A DNA stretch of 64,000 nt, from NCBI GenBank assembly GCA_021414025.1, contig JAIOPG010000008.1, forward strand, positions 186,001-250,000, in the 5' to 3' direction. This document shows positions 52,730 through 61,597 of this stretch, piece after piece. Position 1 is the first letter of the stretch, and every line of letters begins with the position of its first letter. The notes under the pieces are model-generated. The model did no database searches. It was not told the DNA's origin and saw only the letters and a program-made list of their open reading frames with translations. A program made the position numbers and the translations under genes. The stretch is from Planctomycetota bacterium (GTDB lineage: Bacteria; Planctomycetota; Phycisphaerae; Phycisphaerales; SM1A02).

Positions 52730-52748
52730 GGGTGAAGTGTAGCCCGTT

Positions 52749-53762
52749 TTATTTTGCCGACTTCGTCCGCGGGATGAAGTCGATGACTCTCTTTGTCAGC
52801 TCGGGATTGATCGGCAGCGCGGGATCCGAGTACGAAGCCAGCTGCTTGGCTTGAACCGCTGGAACGGTCTTAAGGACGTGGTTCATGCCCTCGATCATCA
52901 CGAGTTGCGCGGAGGGCGCCGCCTTCTTCAGCGCCTCGGCCTCCTCGACCGCGACCTGGATGTCCGTTGTGCCCTGTCCGATCAGGATGGGAACCTTGAG
53001 ATCCGCGAAGATTTTCGCGGGGTTGTGCTTGAACCACGAAATCAGGTAGGGCTGCACCGAGGGCCGGTAGAGGGCCTGGAGCGCGGCGGGCACGGCATTG
53101 ATGGTGCGCCCCGACTCGAGCTCGGAAAGGATTTTTTCGTTGGCCTGGAAAAGCTCGGGGGTCAGCTTGCCGTTCATCTGCTCGCGCAGGATCAGCCCTG
53201 CCGGGCGCGCGACGCCCGCGAGGGAGACGAAGGCGTCGGGATGAACGCGCGAGGCTGCGATCGCGCCGATCAGCGAGCCCTCGCTGTGGCCGATGATGGT
53301 GATGGTGGAGAATCGCGGATCGCGCCTCAGTTTCTCCACCCAGGCGGCGGCATCGTCAACGTAATTCTCGAAGCGCAGATTCGCTTCACTGGGACCGGCG
53401 GCGCGGCTGGCCGAGATCCCCCGCTTGTCGAAGCGCACCGAGGCAATGTTGGCTTCGGCCAGCGACTGCGCCAGCATTTGAAGTGAATTGTTCTTCCCCT
53501 TCAGAGCGCCGCTGTTGCCGTCGCGGTCCGTGGGACCGGAGCCGGCGATGATCAGCGCCACAGGAAAGGGACCGGTTCCGCCGGGCATGAGCAGCGAACC
53601 GCGAATCACTCCGGTGTCGGTGTCGAGCTTGAAGGGTTCCTCCTTGGGCGCTGCGGCAGCGGGAACCGCAGGCGCGGCGGGCGCAGCGGGCGGCGTTGTC
53701 GCGGGAGCGGTGGCCTGAGCCGCCAGAAGCACGCCAAGAACGATGGACGAAAACCAGCTCAT
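52749..53762 (-). CDS. Secreted alpha/beta hydrolase
   Basis: The ATG at 53762 gives 337 residues, with a signal peptide ([17 protein letters not shown]) followed by a low-complexity Pro/Ala linker of about 25 residues. The hydrolase domain has [17 protein letters not shown], the nucleophile GHSEGSLIG, an Asp in [13 protein letters not shown] and the His in GMNHVLK. Esterase or peptidase activity is likely but unspecified. It is divergent from the Wzz-like gene. Confidence 0.88.
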   Translation of the reverse strand: MSWFSSIVLGVLLAAQATAPATTPPAAPAAPAVPAAAAPKEEPFKLDTDTGVIRGSLLMPGGTGPFPVALIIAGSGPTDRDGNSGALKGKNNSLQMLAQSLAEANIASVRFDKRGISASRAAGPSEANLRFENYVDDAAAWVEKLRRDPRFSTITIIGHSEGSLIGAIAASRVHPDAFVSLAGVARPAGLILREQMNGKLTPELFQANEKILSELESGRTINAVPAALQALYRPSVQPYLISWFKHNPAKIFADLKVPILIGQGTTDIQVAVEEAEALKKAAPSAQLVMIEGMNHVLKTVPAVQAKQLASYSDPALPINPELTKRVIDFIPRTKSAK

Positions 53763-53907
53763 GCGATGCAATCCTTCCGGCCGGATTTGGAGCGGCGCGG
53801 ACGCGCCAACCTCACCGTCGACCAGCGCCAAGTTTAATCGAAGTCGGTTCTCAATGGACACGCGGGCCATCGTCCGCAACAACCGATTGTCCTTATACTG
53901 CGGCGAC

Positions 53908-54750
53908 ATGCCCAAGACCGAATCGTTGGCGCCGTTGGAGATGGATCCCCAGAATAAAATCATGATCATGTCGCCCTATGGTGCGCCGGAGGGGCCGGGC
54001 ATGGACCTGGCGGATCTGTTCGTGGCGGCCTGGAGGAGCCGCGTCCTGCTGATCGTGTCCTGGATCGTCCTGACGGTGGCGATCTACGCCGTGCTGGTCT
54101 TGCTGGGAAAAACCACGGTGAGCACGGTCATCCGCAGCGGGCAGCTGAGCGACGCGATCCAGACGCAGGACCAGATCCGCAACCAGATCACGCAGCTGAT
54201 CTTCCCGCTCCAGATGCAGTCGCTGGCCAAGGAGAAGCAGCATCCCGTCGCCGCATCGGTGAAGGTGGACTTGCCGCGGAACTCGGATTTGCTCGAAGTT
54301 TCGATCACCAGTTCCAGCCTGTCCGAGGACGAATTGAACGACCTGCTTGAGCAGGTCACGCAGGCGTGGTCACGCACTCAGTCGGTCAAGATCACCAACA
54401 ATGTGCAGTTGACCCGGGATCACATCACGCTGCTTGAGAACGAGATCGTCTCGATCAACAATTATGTCAACAGCCTCAACACCAAGACCGATCCGATGCA
54501 GCAGACCGAGGCCGACCGGATGCGGATGCGCATCGACTCGCAAAAGCAGACCATCTTCTCCCTGAATAACTCGATCACGACCTTTGAGCAGCCCCTCATC
54601 CGCAAGCCCTTCGAGACCCTGGAATCGAACCTGGCCGTGGGGATCCGCGGCGCCGGCCTCTGCGTCCTGCTCGGCGCCGCCTTGGCGTGCTGCGTCGCGT
54701 ATTTCGGAAGCGTGGTCCGCGTTGCGCGGTCGCGACTCCGGAATAGTTGA
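53908..54750 (+). CDS. Wzz/chain-length-determinant-like membrane protein
   Basis: The ATG at 53908 gives 280 residues. Two membrane helices flank a periplasmic, coiled-coil-rich domain: VLLIVSWIVLTVAIYAVLVL near residue 55 and GAGLCVLLGAALACCVAYFG near the end, the layout of Wzz-type chain-length regulators. The first gene in the polysaccharide locus, it may control chain length. TATACT at 53894-53899 is close enough to the start codon that the transcript would be nearly leaderless. There is no Shine-Dalgarno element. Confidence 0.7.
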   Translation: MPKTESLAPLEMDPQNKIMIMSPYGAPEGPGMDLADLFVAAWRSRVLLIVSWIVLTVAIYAVLVLLGKTTVSTVIRSGQLSDAIQTQDQIRNQITQLIFPLQMQSLAKEKQHPVAASVKVDLPRNSDLLEVSITSSSLSEDELNDLLEQVTQAWSRTQSVKITNNVQLTRDHITLLENEIVSINNYVNSLNTKTDPMQQTEADRMRMRIDSQKQTIFSLNNSITTFEQPLIRKPFETLESNLAVGIRGAGLCVLLGAALACCVAYFGSVVRVARSRLRNS

Positions 54751-54774
54751 CAGGGCGCGGGGTTTATATAGACT
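54747..54774 (+). promoter_or_regulatory. Promoter of the H-NS-like gene
   Basis: TTGACA at 54747-54752 overlaps the stop codon of the Wzz-like gene. TAGACT at 54769-54774 lies 16 bp downstream, so the start would fall about 3 bases before the ATG at 54784 and the mRNA would be almost leaderless. TATATA at 54765 is an alternative with short spacing (12 bp). No Shine-Dalgarno element is present. Confidence 0.45.
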
Positions 54775-54783
54775 GGCCCCCCT

Positions 54784-55167
54784 ATGAAAAAATCATATAA
54801 ACAGCTCGTCAAGGACATCCAGCAGCTCACCGCCACGGCCAACAAGATCCGCAAGGCGGAAATCTCGCGGGTCAAGAAGGCGATCAAGACCAAGATGGCC
54901 GAATACCAGCTGAGCCTGCACGACCTCGGCGCCGTCGGCGCCGCCGCCTATGCGGGCGCCCGCGACGGCATGAACAAGGCCGTGTCAAGCAAGTCCCGCG
55001 CCGCCAAGGCCGCGAAGAAGGTCAAGGACAAGCGCAGCATTGTCAAGCCGAAGTACCGGCACCCCAAGAGCGGCGCCACCTGGTCCGGCCGCGGAAAAAC
55101 CCCGCGCTGGATGGCCTCCGAGCTGAAGCACGGCAAGAAGCGCGAGTCGTTCCTCATCAAGAAGTGA
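54784..55167 (+). CDS. H-NS family nucleoid protein
   Basis: The 127-residue basic protein has an N-terminal helical part (about 1-50), a linker rich in Ala, Lys and Arg (about 55-85) and a C-terminal DNA-binding region with the H-NS core WSGRGKTPRWM (100-110), preceded by KPKYRHPKSGAT and followed by a basic end. This is the HvrA/H-NS fold consensus (YR-x-P, TWSGRGR-x-P-x-W), which binds AT-rich DNA and silences genes. The family is common in Proteobacteria and I do not expect it in a planctomycete. It overlaps the next gene by 4 bp (GTGA). Confidence 0.8.
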   Translation: MKKSYKQLVKDIQQLTATANKIRKAEISRVKKAIKTKMAEYQLSLHDLGAVGAAAYAGARDGMNKAVSSKSRAAKAAKKVKDKRSIVKPKYRHPKSGATWSGRGKTPRWMASELKHGKKRESFLIKK

Positions 55168-56384
55168 GCGGACGCGGCGGCATGGGTGTGAGCCCCCTCG
55201 GCGCGGACATCACCGCCCGCGGGGTCGGCGACCCCCATCGACTGGGACCGGGATCAATCACCATGTTCAACCTCGGCCCCATGCCCCTGGTCAACAATCT
55301 GTACGACACGGCGGACGCCGCGGAGTCCGCGCGTCGCCACCCGCTGAACGTGGTGATGGACGGCGACCTGGTCGCTCACCTGGATCACCAGGTGCCGCCC
55401 GATGAGATGTATGCGAACTACCTCTACCGCTCGGCGGTGGGCGCCCCCTACGTCGAGCACTGCAAGCGGATGTGGCGGGATCTTGCCGGGCTCAAGCCGC
55501 GGCGCATCATCGACATCGGCGGCAACGACGGGACACTGCTCGCCGCCTTCCAGTCGCAAAGCGCTGAGAAACTCGATCGGGTCAACGTCGACGCGTCCGC
55601 CTCGGTCGGGCCGGAGAACCTGGCCAAGGGCATCCGCTACGTCAACGCCTACTGGGGCGACGCCGATGTGGGCAAGGCCGATGTGATCGTCTCGACCAAC
55701 GTCTTCCAGCACACGGCCGACGTCGACAAGTTCCTCCGCGGCATCCAGAAGCACCTGGATGGCGTGTGGGTGCTCGAATTCCCCTACTTCTTCACCACGC
55801 TCCTGACCAACCAGTTCGACCAGATCTACCACGAGCACTACTACTACTGGCTGGTCACGCCGCTGGTGAAGCTCTTCAAGAAGTACGGTCTGACGATCAC
55901 CTCCATCAGCGAGCAGGAGATCCACGGCGGCTCGCTGCGGATCATCTCCACCAACAAGCCGCTCCCCGATCGCGGGGTTCACGAGAAGTTCGTGGCGCAG
56001 GAGGCGGCATACGACTACACAGGCTGGGCGGCGCGGATGCGCGACAAGATCGAGCGCGATCGCGCCTTCTTCAAGGAGTTGAAGAGCACGTCCACCATTG
56101 CCGGCTTCGGCGCCGCGGCCAAGGGTTGCATCTACCTCAACGCAGTCGGCTGCCACGCCCAGCTGGACTACGTGGTCGACGACACGCCGCAGAAGCAGGG
56201 CAAGTTCATTCCCGGCACGCGGCTGGAAGTGGTGCCGCGCGAGCGGCTCTTCGCAGATCAGCCCGACTGCCTGGTCGTGCTCGCCCACAACTTCAAGGAC
56301 TACATCGCAACATCGCTCCGTCCTCATTACAAGGGGCGCATCGTGGCGATGATTCCCGAGTTCGCGCAGGTCGACCGGACCTGA
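55164..56384 (+). CDS. Sugar C-methyltransferase-like SAM enzyme without zinc-binding Cys
   Basis: The frame can begin at the GTG at 55164 (overlapping the H-NS-like stop as GTGA) or at the ATG at 55263; the latter begins at MFNLGPMPLVNN, where the family has 'LG-x-x-P-x-AN'. The SAM-binding motif IIDIGGNDGTLLAAF and the C-terminal Rossmann segment TIAGFGAAAKGCIYLNAVG match the NDP-hexose C-methyltransferase architecture. The usual N-terminal CxxC zinc motif is absent. It may transfer a methyl group to a sugar in the adjoining polysaccharide pathway. Confidence 0.78.
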   Translation: MSGRGGMGVSPLGADITARGVGDPHRLGPGSITMFNLGPMPLVNNLYDTADAAESARRHPLNVVMDGDLVAHLDHQVPPDEMYANYLYRSAVGAPYVEHCKRMWRDLAGLKPRRIIDIGGNDGTLLAAFQSQSAEKLDRVNVDASASVGPENLAKGIRYVNAYWGDADVGKADVIVSTNVFQHTADVDKFLRGIQKHLDGVWVLEFPYFFTTLLTNQFDQIYHEHYYYWLVTPLVKLFKKYGLTITSISEQEIHGGSLRIISTNKPLPDRGVHEKFVAQEAAYDYTGWAARMRDKIERDRAFFKELKSTSTIAGFGAAAKGCIYLNAVGCHAQLDYVVDDTPQKQGKFIPGTRLEVVPRERLFADQPDCLVVLAHNFKDYIATSLRPHYKGRIVAMIPEFAQVDRT

Positions 56385-56403
56385 GCCGGCTCGCGGCGCA
56401 GGA

Positions 56404-57267
56404 TCACTTGAAGGGCTTGAAGTGCCGCCGGGAGAGATCCCACCCGAAAAGTCTTTCCAGGCGCATCATCATCCGGTACTTCCGCTCCTTGCGGGTGATC
56501 CGATAGTCGGGATCGGGCGCGAAGCCGCGCTCCGACTCCTCCTCGATCCACTTGTGGATGACCGCGGGATGCGTTCCCTGGAAGCGGGCGAGCCCCATCG
56601 GATCGGTCTCATAGCGCTTGATGGCCGCGGCCGTGGAGCCCCAGTACTTGGTGACCCGCGCAATCTTCTTGTTCATCGACTCCACGCTGCGCACGAAGCC
56701 GTAGTGGTAGATCGCGGCGTCCGCCACGGCGGCGCGCGGATAACGGCCGCGCCGCTGCCGGTCCATGACCACCCAGTAGAGGCCGTCGGGGGCCCAGGTC
56801 CGGATGGTGTTGCGGATGATGCGCGGCTCGCGGCGGTACCAGCCCGGGCTCACCGATTCCCATTCGGCGCTGCCGAAGAAGTGGTGGAAGTGAAAGGCGA
56901 TCGCGTCGACCTGACGGTTCTCCAGGTGGCGCTGCATGCACTCTCGGATGGCGGGCAGGTCCTTCTCGTGCACCACCTCGTCGCCCTCCAGGTAGAAGGC
57001 CCAGTCCCCGGTGCAGTGGTATTGCGCGATCATCTTCTGCTGGGCGTAGACGAAGCCGCGGTCGTGCATCTTCTCGTTCCATTGCGTCTGCAGGATCTGG
57101 ATCTTCGGCGACTGAATGGCGCGGATCCTCTCAAGCGTGTCGTCCTCGCCCTGGCCCACCGAGATCACGAACTCGTCGCACAGCGGCAGCACCGACCGGA
57201 TGCTCTCCACGAACGGATACCCCAGCAGCGTGCCGTTGCGAATGAAGGAGAACCCGCTGACTTTCAT
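56404..57267 (-). CDS. Family 2 glycosyltransferase
   Basis: The 287-residue protein has the GT2 (GT-A fold) sequence SGFSFIRNGTLLGYPFVESI near the start, and WAFYLEGDEVVHEKDLPAI with the acidic donor-binding Glu-Gly-Asp-Glu. No membrane helix is visible, so it probably acts at the cytoplasmic face. The sugar and acceptor are unknown. It is convergent with the C-methyltransferase-like gene and divergent from the acetyltransferase gene (95-bp spacer). Confidence 0.85.
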   Translation of the reverse strand: MKVSGFSFIRNGTLLGYPFVESIRSVLPLCDEFVISVGQGEDDTLERIRAIQSPKIQILQTQWNEKMHDRGFVYAQQKMIAQYHCTGDWAFYLEGDEVVHEKDLPAIRECMQRHLENRQVDAIAFHFHHFFGSAEWESVSPGWYRREPRIIRNTIRTWAPDGLYWVVMDRQRRGRYPRAAVADAAIYHYGFVRSVESMNKKIARVTKYWGSTAAAIKRYETDPMGLARFQGTHPAVIHKWIEEESERGFAPDPDYRITRKERKYRMMMRLERLFGWDLSRRHFKPFK

Positions 57268-57362
57268 GGCGTGGCGGATGATAGAAACATTTCAGGCGCG
57301 GATCGCGCCGAAACCGGAGCCGCGATTCCCTGAAGGTAGGATGAGCTGCGACAACGACCGCC

Positions 57363-58103
57363 ATGCCTTCCTCCAGCCGCAACCTCCGGGACTATTTCGC
57401 CAGGCCATTCACGCGGCCGCCGCGCATCCGCGACCACTACCCTGTTGGCGAGGGCGCGTTCGGTGAGACGCTCGAATCGCTCCCGATGAGTCCCATGCAG
57501 GCGCTGGGGGCGAATGTTCGCAAGTTCATCCTGAAGCACCGGATCAGTTTCCGTTCGCTCAAGCGAGGGCGGGTCCGGGACCACTTTCCCGTCGGGCGCG
57601 GCACCTACGGCGAGCCCACCGTCCAGTTTCACAACGCGGCGAATCTGCGGATCGGCTCCTTCTGCTCGATCGCCGACAATGTGAACATCTTCCTCGGCGG
57701 CAACCACCGGATTGACTGGATCACGGCCTATCCGTTCAATGTCTTCCGCGCCTCCGCGAGGCACATCAAGGGCCAGCCGCAGACCAAGGGGGATGTCACG
57801 ATCGGCAACGATGTCTGGATCGGCGACGGCGTCACGATCCTTTCAGGTGTCACGATCGGCAACGGCGCGGCCATCGGCGCCAAGGCCGTCATCGCCAAGG
57901 ATGTGCCGCCCTACGCCCTGGTGGCGGGCAATCCGGCGAGGATTCTGCGCTATCGATTTCCAGAGCACCAGATCGCGGAGCTCCAGCGCATCGCGTGGTG
58001 GAACTGGTCGGATGCGAAGCAGGAGATGGCGATGCCGATCCTGCTGTCGGGCGATGTCGAGAAGCTCATTTTGTTTGCCGACAGCCATCGGCACATCGAC
58101 TGA
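57363..58103 (+). CDS. CatB-related hexapeptide O-acetyltransferase
   Basis: The 246-residue protein has a left-handed beta-helix acetyltransferase core: FHNAANLRIGSFCSIADNVN, GNHRIDWITAYPF, DVTIGNDVWIGDGVTILSGV, GAAIGAKAVIAKDVPPYALV, and GNPARILRYRF. The His in NHRIDW is the likely catalytic residue. It may acetylate the sugar chains built by the locus. The extra N-terminal 75 residues (RDHYPVGEGAFGETL and a second RDHFPVGRGTYGEP) look like a duplicated strand element. Its 3' end overlaps rfbD by 38 bp. Confidence 0.88.
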   Translation: MPSSSRNLRDYFARPFTRPPRIRDHYPVGEGAFGETLESLPMSPMQALGANVRKFILKHRISFRSLKRGRVRDHFPVGRGTYGEPTVQFHNAANLRIGSFCSIADNVNIFLGGNHRIDWITAYPFNVFRASARHIKGQPQTKGDVTIGNDVWIGDGVTILSGVTIGNGAAIGAKAVIAKDVPPYALVAGNPARILRYRFPEHQIAELQRIAWWNWSDAKQEMAMPILLSGDVEKLILFADSHRHID

Positions 58104-58974
58104 CGACTTCGCGCAGCGACTCGCGCCACGGCGGAAGCCGGCATTGGAATGCGTTGAACAATTTTCCGCAGTCCAGCCGTCCATTTTTCGAGCGCGGCGC
58201 CGGCAAGGGATAGTCGCTCGAAGGGATGGGAACGACCTTCGTCCCGCGCTCCACGGCCGCCGGTGACAGCCCCACGATCGCCTGGGCAAACTCGAACCAG
58301 CTCGTGCTTCCGGTGCCGGTCGCGTGGTAGATCTCCGAAGCAAAGTCGCCGGGAGCGGCGAGCACACGCTGGACGACCTGCGCGGTCGCGTCGGCGAGGG
58401 AGCCCGCCTCGGTGGGATTTCCGAATTGGTCGTTGACCACGCGGATCTCGTCGCGCTCGCAAGCGAGCCTGAGGATGGTCCGCACAAAATTGTGTCCGTG
58501 CGAGGCATAAACCCAGCTGGTCCGCAAAATCACGAAGCGACCCCCGGCCGCCGCCACCGCCTGATCGCCCTCCCATTTGCTCCTGCCGTACTGATTGATC
58601 GGATTGGGCGCGTCGCTCTCGACATAGGGCGCGCCCTTGGTGCCGTCGTAGACCGCATCGGTGGAGTAGTGGATCAACAGGGCGCCGAGCATTGCCGCCT
58701 CCTCCGCCATCACGCCGGGAGACTCCGCGTTGATGCGACGGGCGAGCTCCGACTCGCTCTCTGCCTTGTCGACCGCGGTGTAGGCCGCGGCGTTGACGAC
58801 GATCTCGGGTTTGGCGTAGCGCACCACCTCTCGCAGCGACGAAGGCCGGGAGAAATCCGCCTGGCTGGGGGTCGGAACGATCAGCGTTCCGATCGACGTG
58901 AGCGACCGCTGCAACTCGAGTCCAACCTGTCCGTCGCCGCCGAACAGCAGGATTCGGCGGGCCCCCTGACTCAA
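58066..58974 (-). CDS. rfbD: dTDP-4-dehydrorhamnose reductase
   Basis: The best start is TTG at 58974, which overlaps the rfbC stop as TTGA and gives 302 residues (family about 290-300). An ATG at 59052 would run deep into rfbC. The NAD(P) motif ILLFGGDGQVGLELQR and the catalytic YGRSKWEGDQAV (Y-x3-K) are present. It makes dTDP-L-rhamnose, the last step of the pathway. The 3' end runs 38 bp into the convergent acetyltransferase gene. Confidence 0.92.
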   Translation of the reverse strand: MSQGARRILLFGGDGQVGLELQRSLTSIGTLIVPTPSQADFSRPSSLREVVRYAKPEIVVNAAAYTAVDKAESESELARRINAESPGVMAEEAAMLGALLIHYSTDAVYDGTKGAPYVESDAPNPINQYGRSKWEGDQAVAAAGGRFVILRTSWVYASHGHNFVRTILRLACERDEIRVVNDQFGNPTEAGSLADATAQVVQRVLAAPGDFASEIYHATGTGSTSWFEFAQAIVGLSPAAVERGTKVVPIPSSDYPLPAPRSKNGRLDCGKLFNAFQCRLPPWRESLREVVSRCADGCRQTK

Positions 58975-59516
58975 GGAAAGAGCTCCGCGTCCTTGAAGGC
59001 TGACCCGGCCGCATCCTTGGCCGAGAGGATGGGCGTCGCGGAGAGCGGCCACTTGATGCCGGTTGCGGGATCATCCCAGCGAATGCAGCGCTGGTGCTCG
59101 GGCGACCAGAAGTCGGTGTGCTTGTAGAGCACCTCCGCAGTTTCGGAAAGGGTGAGGAACCCATGGGCAAAGCCCCTGGGTATCCACAGTGCGCGGCGGT
59201 TCTCCGCACCGAGGCGCGTGCCGACCCAGCGACCGAAGTTCGGGGAGCTCTTTCGCAGGTCCACGGCGACATCGAAGATCTCTCCGGTGACAACGCGGAC
59301 GATCTTTCCCTGCGGCCGAGCGATCTGGTAGTGCAGGCCGCGAAGCACATGGCGGGTCGAGCGCGAGTGATCATCCTGCACGAAAGCGTCCATGCAGCCC
59401 GTTGCACTCTGGAATGCTCGTGAGTTGAAACTCTCAAAGAAGAACCCGCGGTCGTCGCGAAACACCTCCGGCTCGATCAGCATGACTTCGGGAAGATCGG
59501 TCGGCGTGAATTTCAT
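58971..59516 (-). CDS. rfbC: dTDP-4-dehydrorhamnose 3,5-epimerase
   Basis: The 181-residue protein has the cupin-fold epimerase motifs: FFFESFNSRAF, QDDHSRSTRHVLRGLHYQI with the catalytic His, and LWIPRGFAHGFLTLSETAEV. Length (about 180) is typical. It lies 7 bp after the rfbA stop and overlaps rfbD as TTGA. Confidence 0.95.
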   Translation of the reverse strand: MKFTPTDLPEVMLIEPEVFRDDRGFFFESFNSRAFQSATGCMDAFVQDDHSRSTRHVLRGLHYQIARPQGKIVRVVTGEIFDVAVDLRKSSPNFGRWVGTRLGAENRRALWIPRGFAHGFLTLSETAEVLYKHTDFWSPEHQRCIRWDDPATGIKWPLSATPILSAKDAAGSAFKDAELFP

Positions 59517-59523
59517 CGGCGCC

Positions 59524-60399
59524 TCAGCGCTCCCGCAGCATCTGCATGAGGTATTGGCCGTAGTCGTTCTTGAGCATCGGCGCCGCCAATTTCTCGACCT
59601 GGGCCCGGTCGATGTAGCCCTGGCGGAAGGCGACCTCCTCGGGGCAGGCGATCTTCAGGCCCTGGCGGTCCTCGAGCGTCTGCACGAACTGGCTCGCCTG
59701 CAGCAGCGACTCGTGCGTTCCGGTGTCGAGCCAGGCGTAGCCGCGCCCCATCAGCTCCACGTGCAGCCTCTTGCTCTCCAGGTAGGCGCGGTTCACATCC
59801 GAAATCTCCAGCTCGCCGCGCGCCGAGGGCTTGATGCCGGCCGCGACGCGCAGCACGTCGTTGTCGTAGAAGTAGAGCCCGGTCACCGCGTAGTTCGACT
59901 TGGGCTTTTCGGGCTTCTCCTCGATCGAGGTCGCCTGCCCCGCGGCGTCGAAGGCCACCACACCGTAGCGCTGCGGGTCACGCACGCGGTAGGCGAAAAC
60001 CGTCGCGCCCTCCTCGCGCTTGGAGGCCTTCTGCACCAGGTTCTGGAACTCATGCCCGAAGAAGATGTTGTCGCCCAGCACCAGCGCCGTCGGGGCCTTG
60101 CCGACGAATTCCCTGCCGATGATGAAGGCCTGCGCCAGCCCGTCGGGCGAGGGCTGCGGGGCGTATTGCAGATTGATTCCCCACGCGCTTCCATCGCCGA
60201 GCAGCTTCTGGAAGAGCGGCAGATCCTGCGGCGTGGAGATGACCAGGATGTCCCGGATGCCCGCCAGCATCAGCGTGGTGAGCGGGTAGTAGATCATCGG
60301 CTTGTCGTAGATCGGCAGCATCTGCTTCGAGAGCGCCAGCGTCACCGGATGGAGCCGCGTGCCCGAGCCGCCGGCCAGGATGATGCCGCGCCGCTTCAA
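59524..60399 (-). CDS. rfbA: Glucose-1-phosphate thymidylyltransferase
   Basis: The best start is TTG at 60399, overlapping the rfbB stop as TTGA, and giving 291 residues, the normal RfbA length. [20 protein letters not shown] is the nucleotide-binding loop, [19 protein letters not shown] follows, and [19 protein letters not shown] lies in the sugar-binding part. It joins dTTP and glucose-1-phosphate to begin dTDP-rhamnose synthesis. Confidence 0.95.
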   Translation of the reverse strand: MKRRGIILAGGSGTRLHPVTLALSKQMLPIYDKPMIYYPLTTLMLAGIRDILVISTPQDLPLFQKLLGDGSAWGINLQYAPQPSPDGLAQAFIIGREFVGKAPTALVLGDNIFFGHEFQNLVQKASKREEGATVFAYRVRDPQRYGVVAFDAAGQATSIEEKPEKPKSNYAVTGLYFYDNDVLRVAAGIKPSARGELEISDVNRAYLESKRLHVELMGRGYAWLDTGTHESLLQASQFVQTLEDRQGLKIACPEEVAFRQGYIDRAQVEKLAAPMLKNDYGQYLMQMLRER

Positions 60400-61472
60400 A
60401 CCGAAGTCTCCTGCCGCTTGGAATAATTCGTGTCCACCCACTCGCGGTAGGCGCCGCTGGTCACGTTGGCGACCCACTTCTCGTTGTCCAGATACCAGCG
60501 CACGGTCTTCTGCAGGCCGCCGGCGAAGGTCTCCGCGGGCTTCCACTTGAGCTCGCCCTGGATTTTCCGCGAGTCGATGGCGTAGCGCCGATCATGCCCC
60601 GGCCGGTCCTTCACGAAGGTGATCTGCGTCCGGTAGGACTTGCCGTCCGACCTCGGCCGCAGCGCGTCGAGGATGTCGCACAAGGTGTGGACCACGTCAA
60701 GATTTTTCATCTCGCTGTTGCCGCCGATGTTGTAGACCTGTCCGACGCGCCCCGACTCCAGCACGCGCCGGATGGCGGAGCAATGGTCGGAGACGAAGAG
60801 CCAGTCGCGCACATTCTGCCCGTCGCCGTAGACCGGCAGCGGCTTGCCCTGGAGCGCGTTGTGGATCATGAGCGGAATGAGCTTCTCCGGAAACTGGAAG
60901 GGCCCGTAGTTGTTCGAGCAGTTGGTGGTGAGCACTGGCAGTCCGTAGGTGTGGTGGTAGGCGCGGACCAGGTGGTCGGAGGCGGCCTTCGAGGCGGAAT
61001 AGGGGCTGTTGGGCTCGTACTGCTTGCTCTCGGCGAAGGCGGGATCGGCCGCGCCGAGCGAGCCGTAGACCTCGTCGGTGGAGACGTGCAGAAATCGAAA
61101 GGCGGCCTTCTCCGCGCCGGCCAGCGCGTCGTGGTGCTTGCGGACGCACTCGAGCAGCCGGAAGGTGCCGACGATGTTGGTCTGGATGAAGGACTCCGGC
61201 CCGTGGATGGAGCGGTCGACGTGGCTCTCCGCGGCGAAGTTGACGATGGCGCGCGGATGGTGCTTCTCCATCAGCTGCTCGACCAGCGCCGAGTCGCCGA
61301 TGTCACCGCGCACAAAAGTGAGCCGCTTGTCCCCGCGAAGTCCGGCGAGATTCTCCAGGTTGCCCGCGTAGGTCAGGACGTCCAAGCCCAACACCGGCTC
61401 GCCGCCGCCACCAAGCCAGTCCAGCGTGAAGTTGGAGCCGATGAATCCGGCGCTTCCGGTGACGAGGATCAT
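60396..61472 (-). CDS. rfbB: dTDP-glucose 4,6-dehydratase
   Basis: The 358-residue protein has the NAD-binding motif [17 protein letters not shown], the active-site Y-x3-K in [25 protein letters not shown], and the Asp-Glu pair of the dehydratase. This is the first gene in the rfb group in the transcribed direction; rfbA, rfbC and rfbD follow with small overlaps. The pathway supplies dTDP-L-rhamnose for the surface polysaccharide. Confidence 0.95.
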   Translation of the reverse strand: MILVTGSAGFIGSNFTLDWLGGGGEPVLGLDVLTYAGNLENLAGLRGDKRLTFVRGDIGDSALVEQLMEKHHPRAIVNFAAESHVDRSIHGPESFIQTNIVGTFRLLECVRKHHDALAGAEKAAFRFLHVSTDEVYGSLGAADPAFAESKQYEPNSPYSASKAASDHLVRAYHHTYGLPVLTTNCSNNYGPFQFPEKLIPLMIHNALQGKPLPVYGDGQNVRDWLFVSDHCSAIRRVLESGRVGQVYNIGGNSEMKNLDVVHTLCDILDALRPRSDGKSYRTQITFVKDRPGHDRRYAIDSRKIQGELKWKPAETFAGGLQKTVRWYLDNEKWVANVTSGAYREWVDTNYSKRQETSV

Positions 61473-61597
61473 TCGGTTTCATCCTAGGACAAATCGGCGG
61501 GGATTTCACGGCGCGCCGGCGCCGCCCGCGGGGGTTGTGCTACCTTTTTCGTCATCCCACCAAGAGCCCGCGATTGACCACTTCCGCGACGAACATC

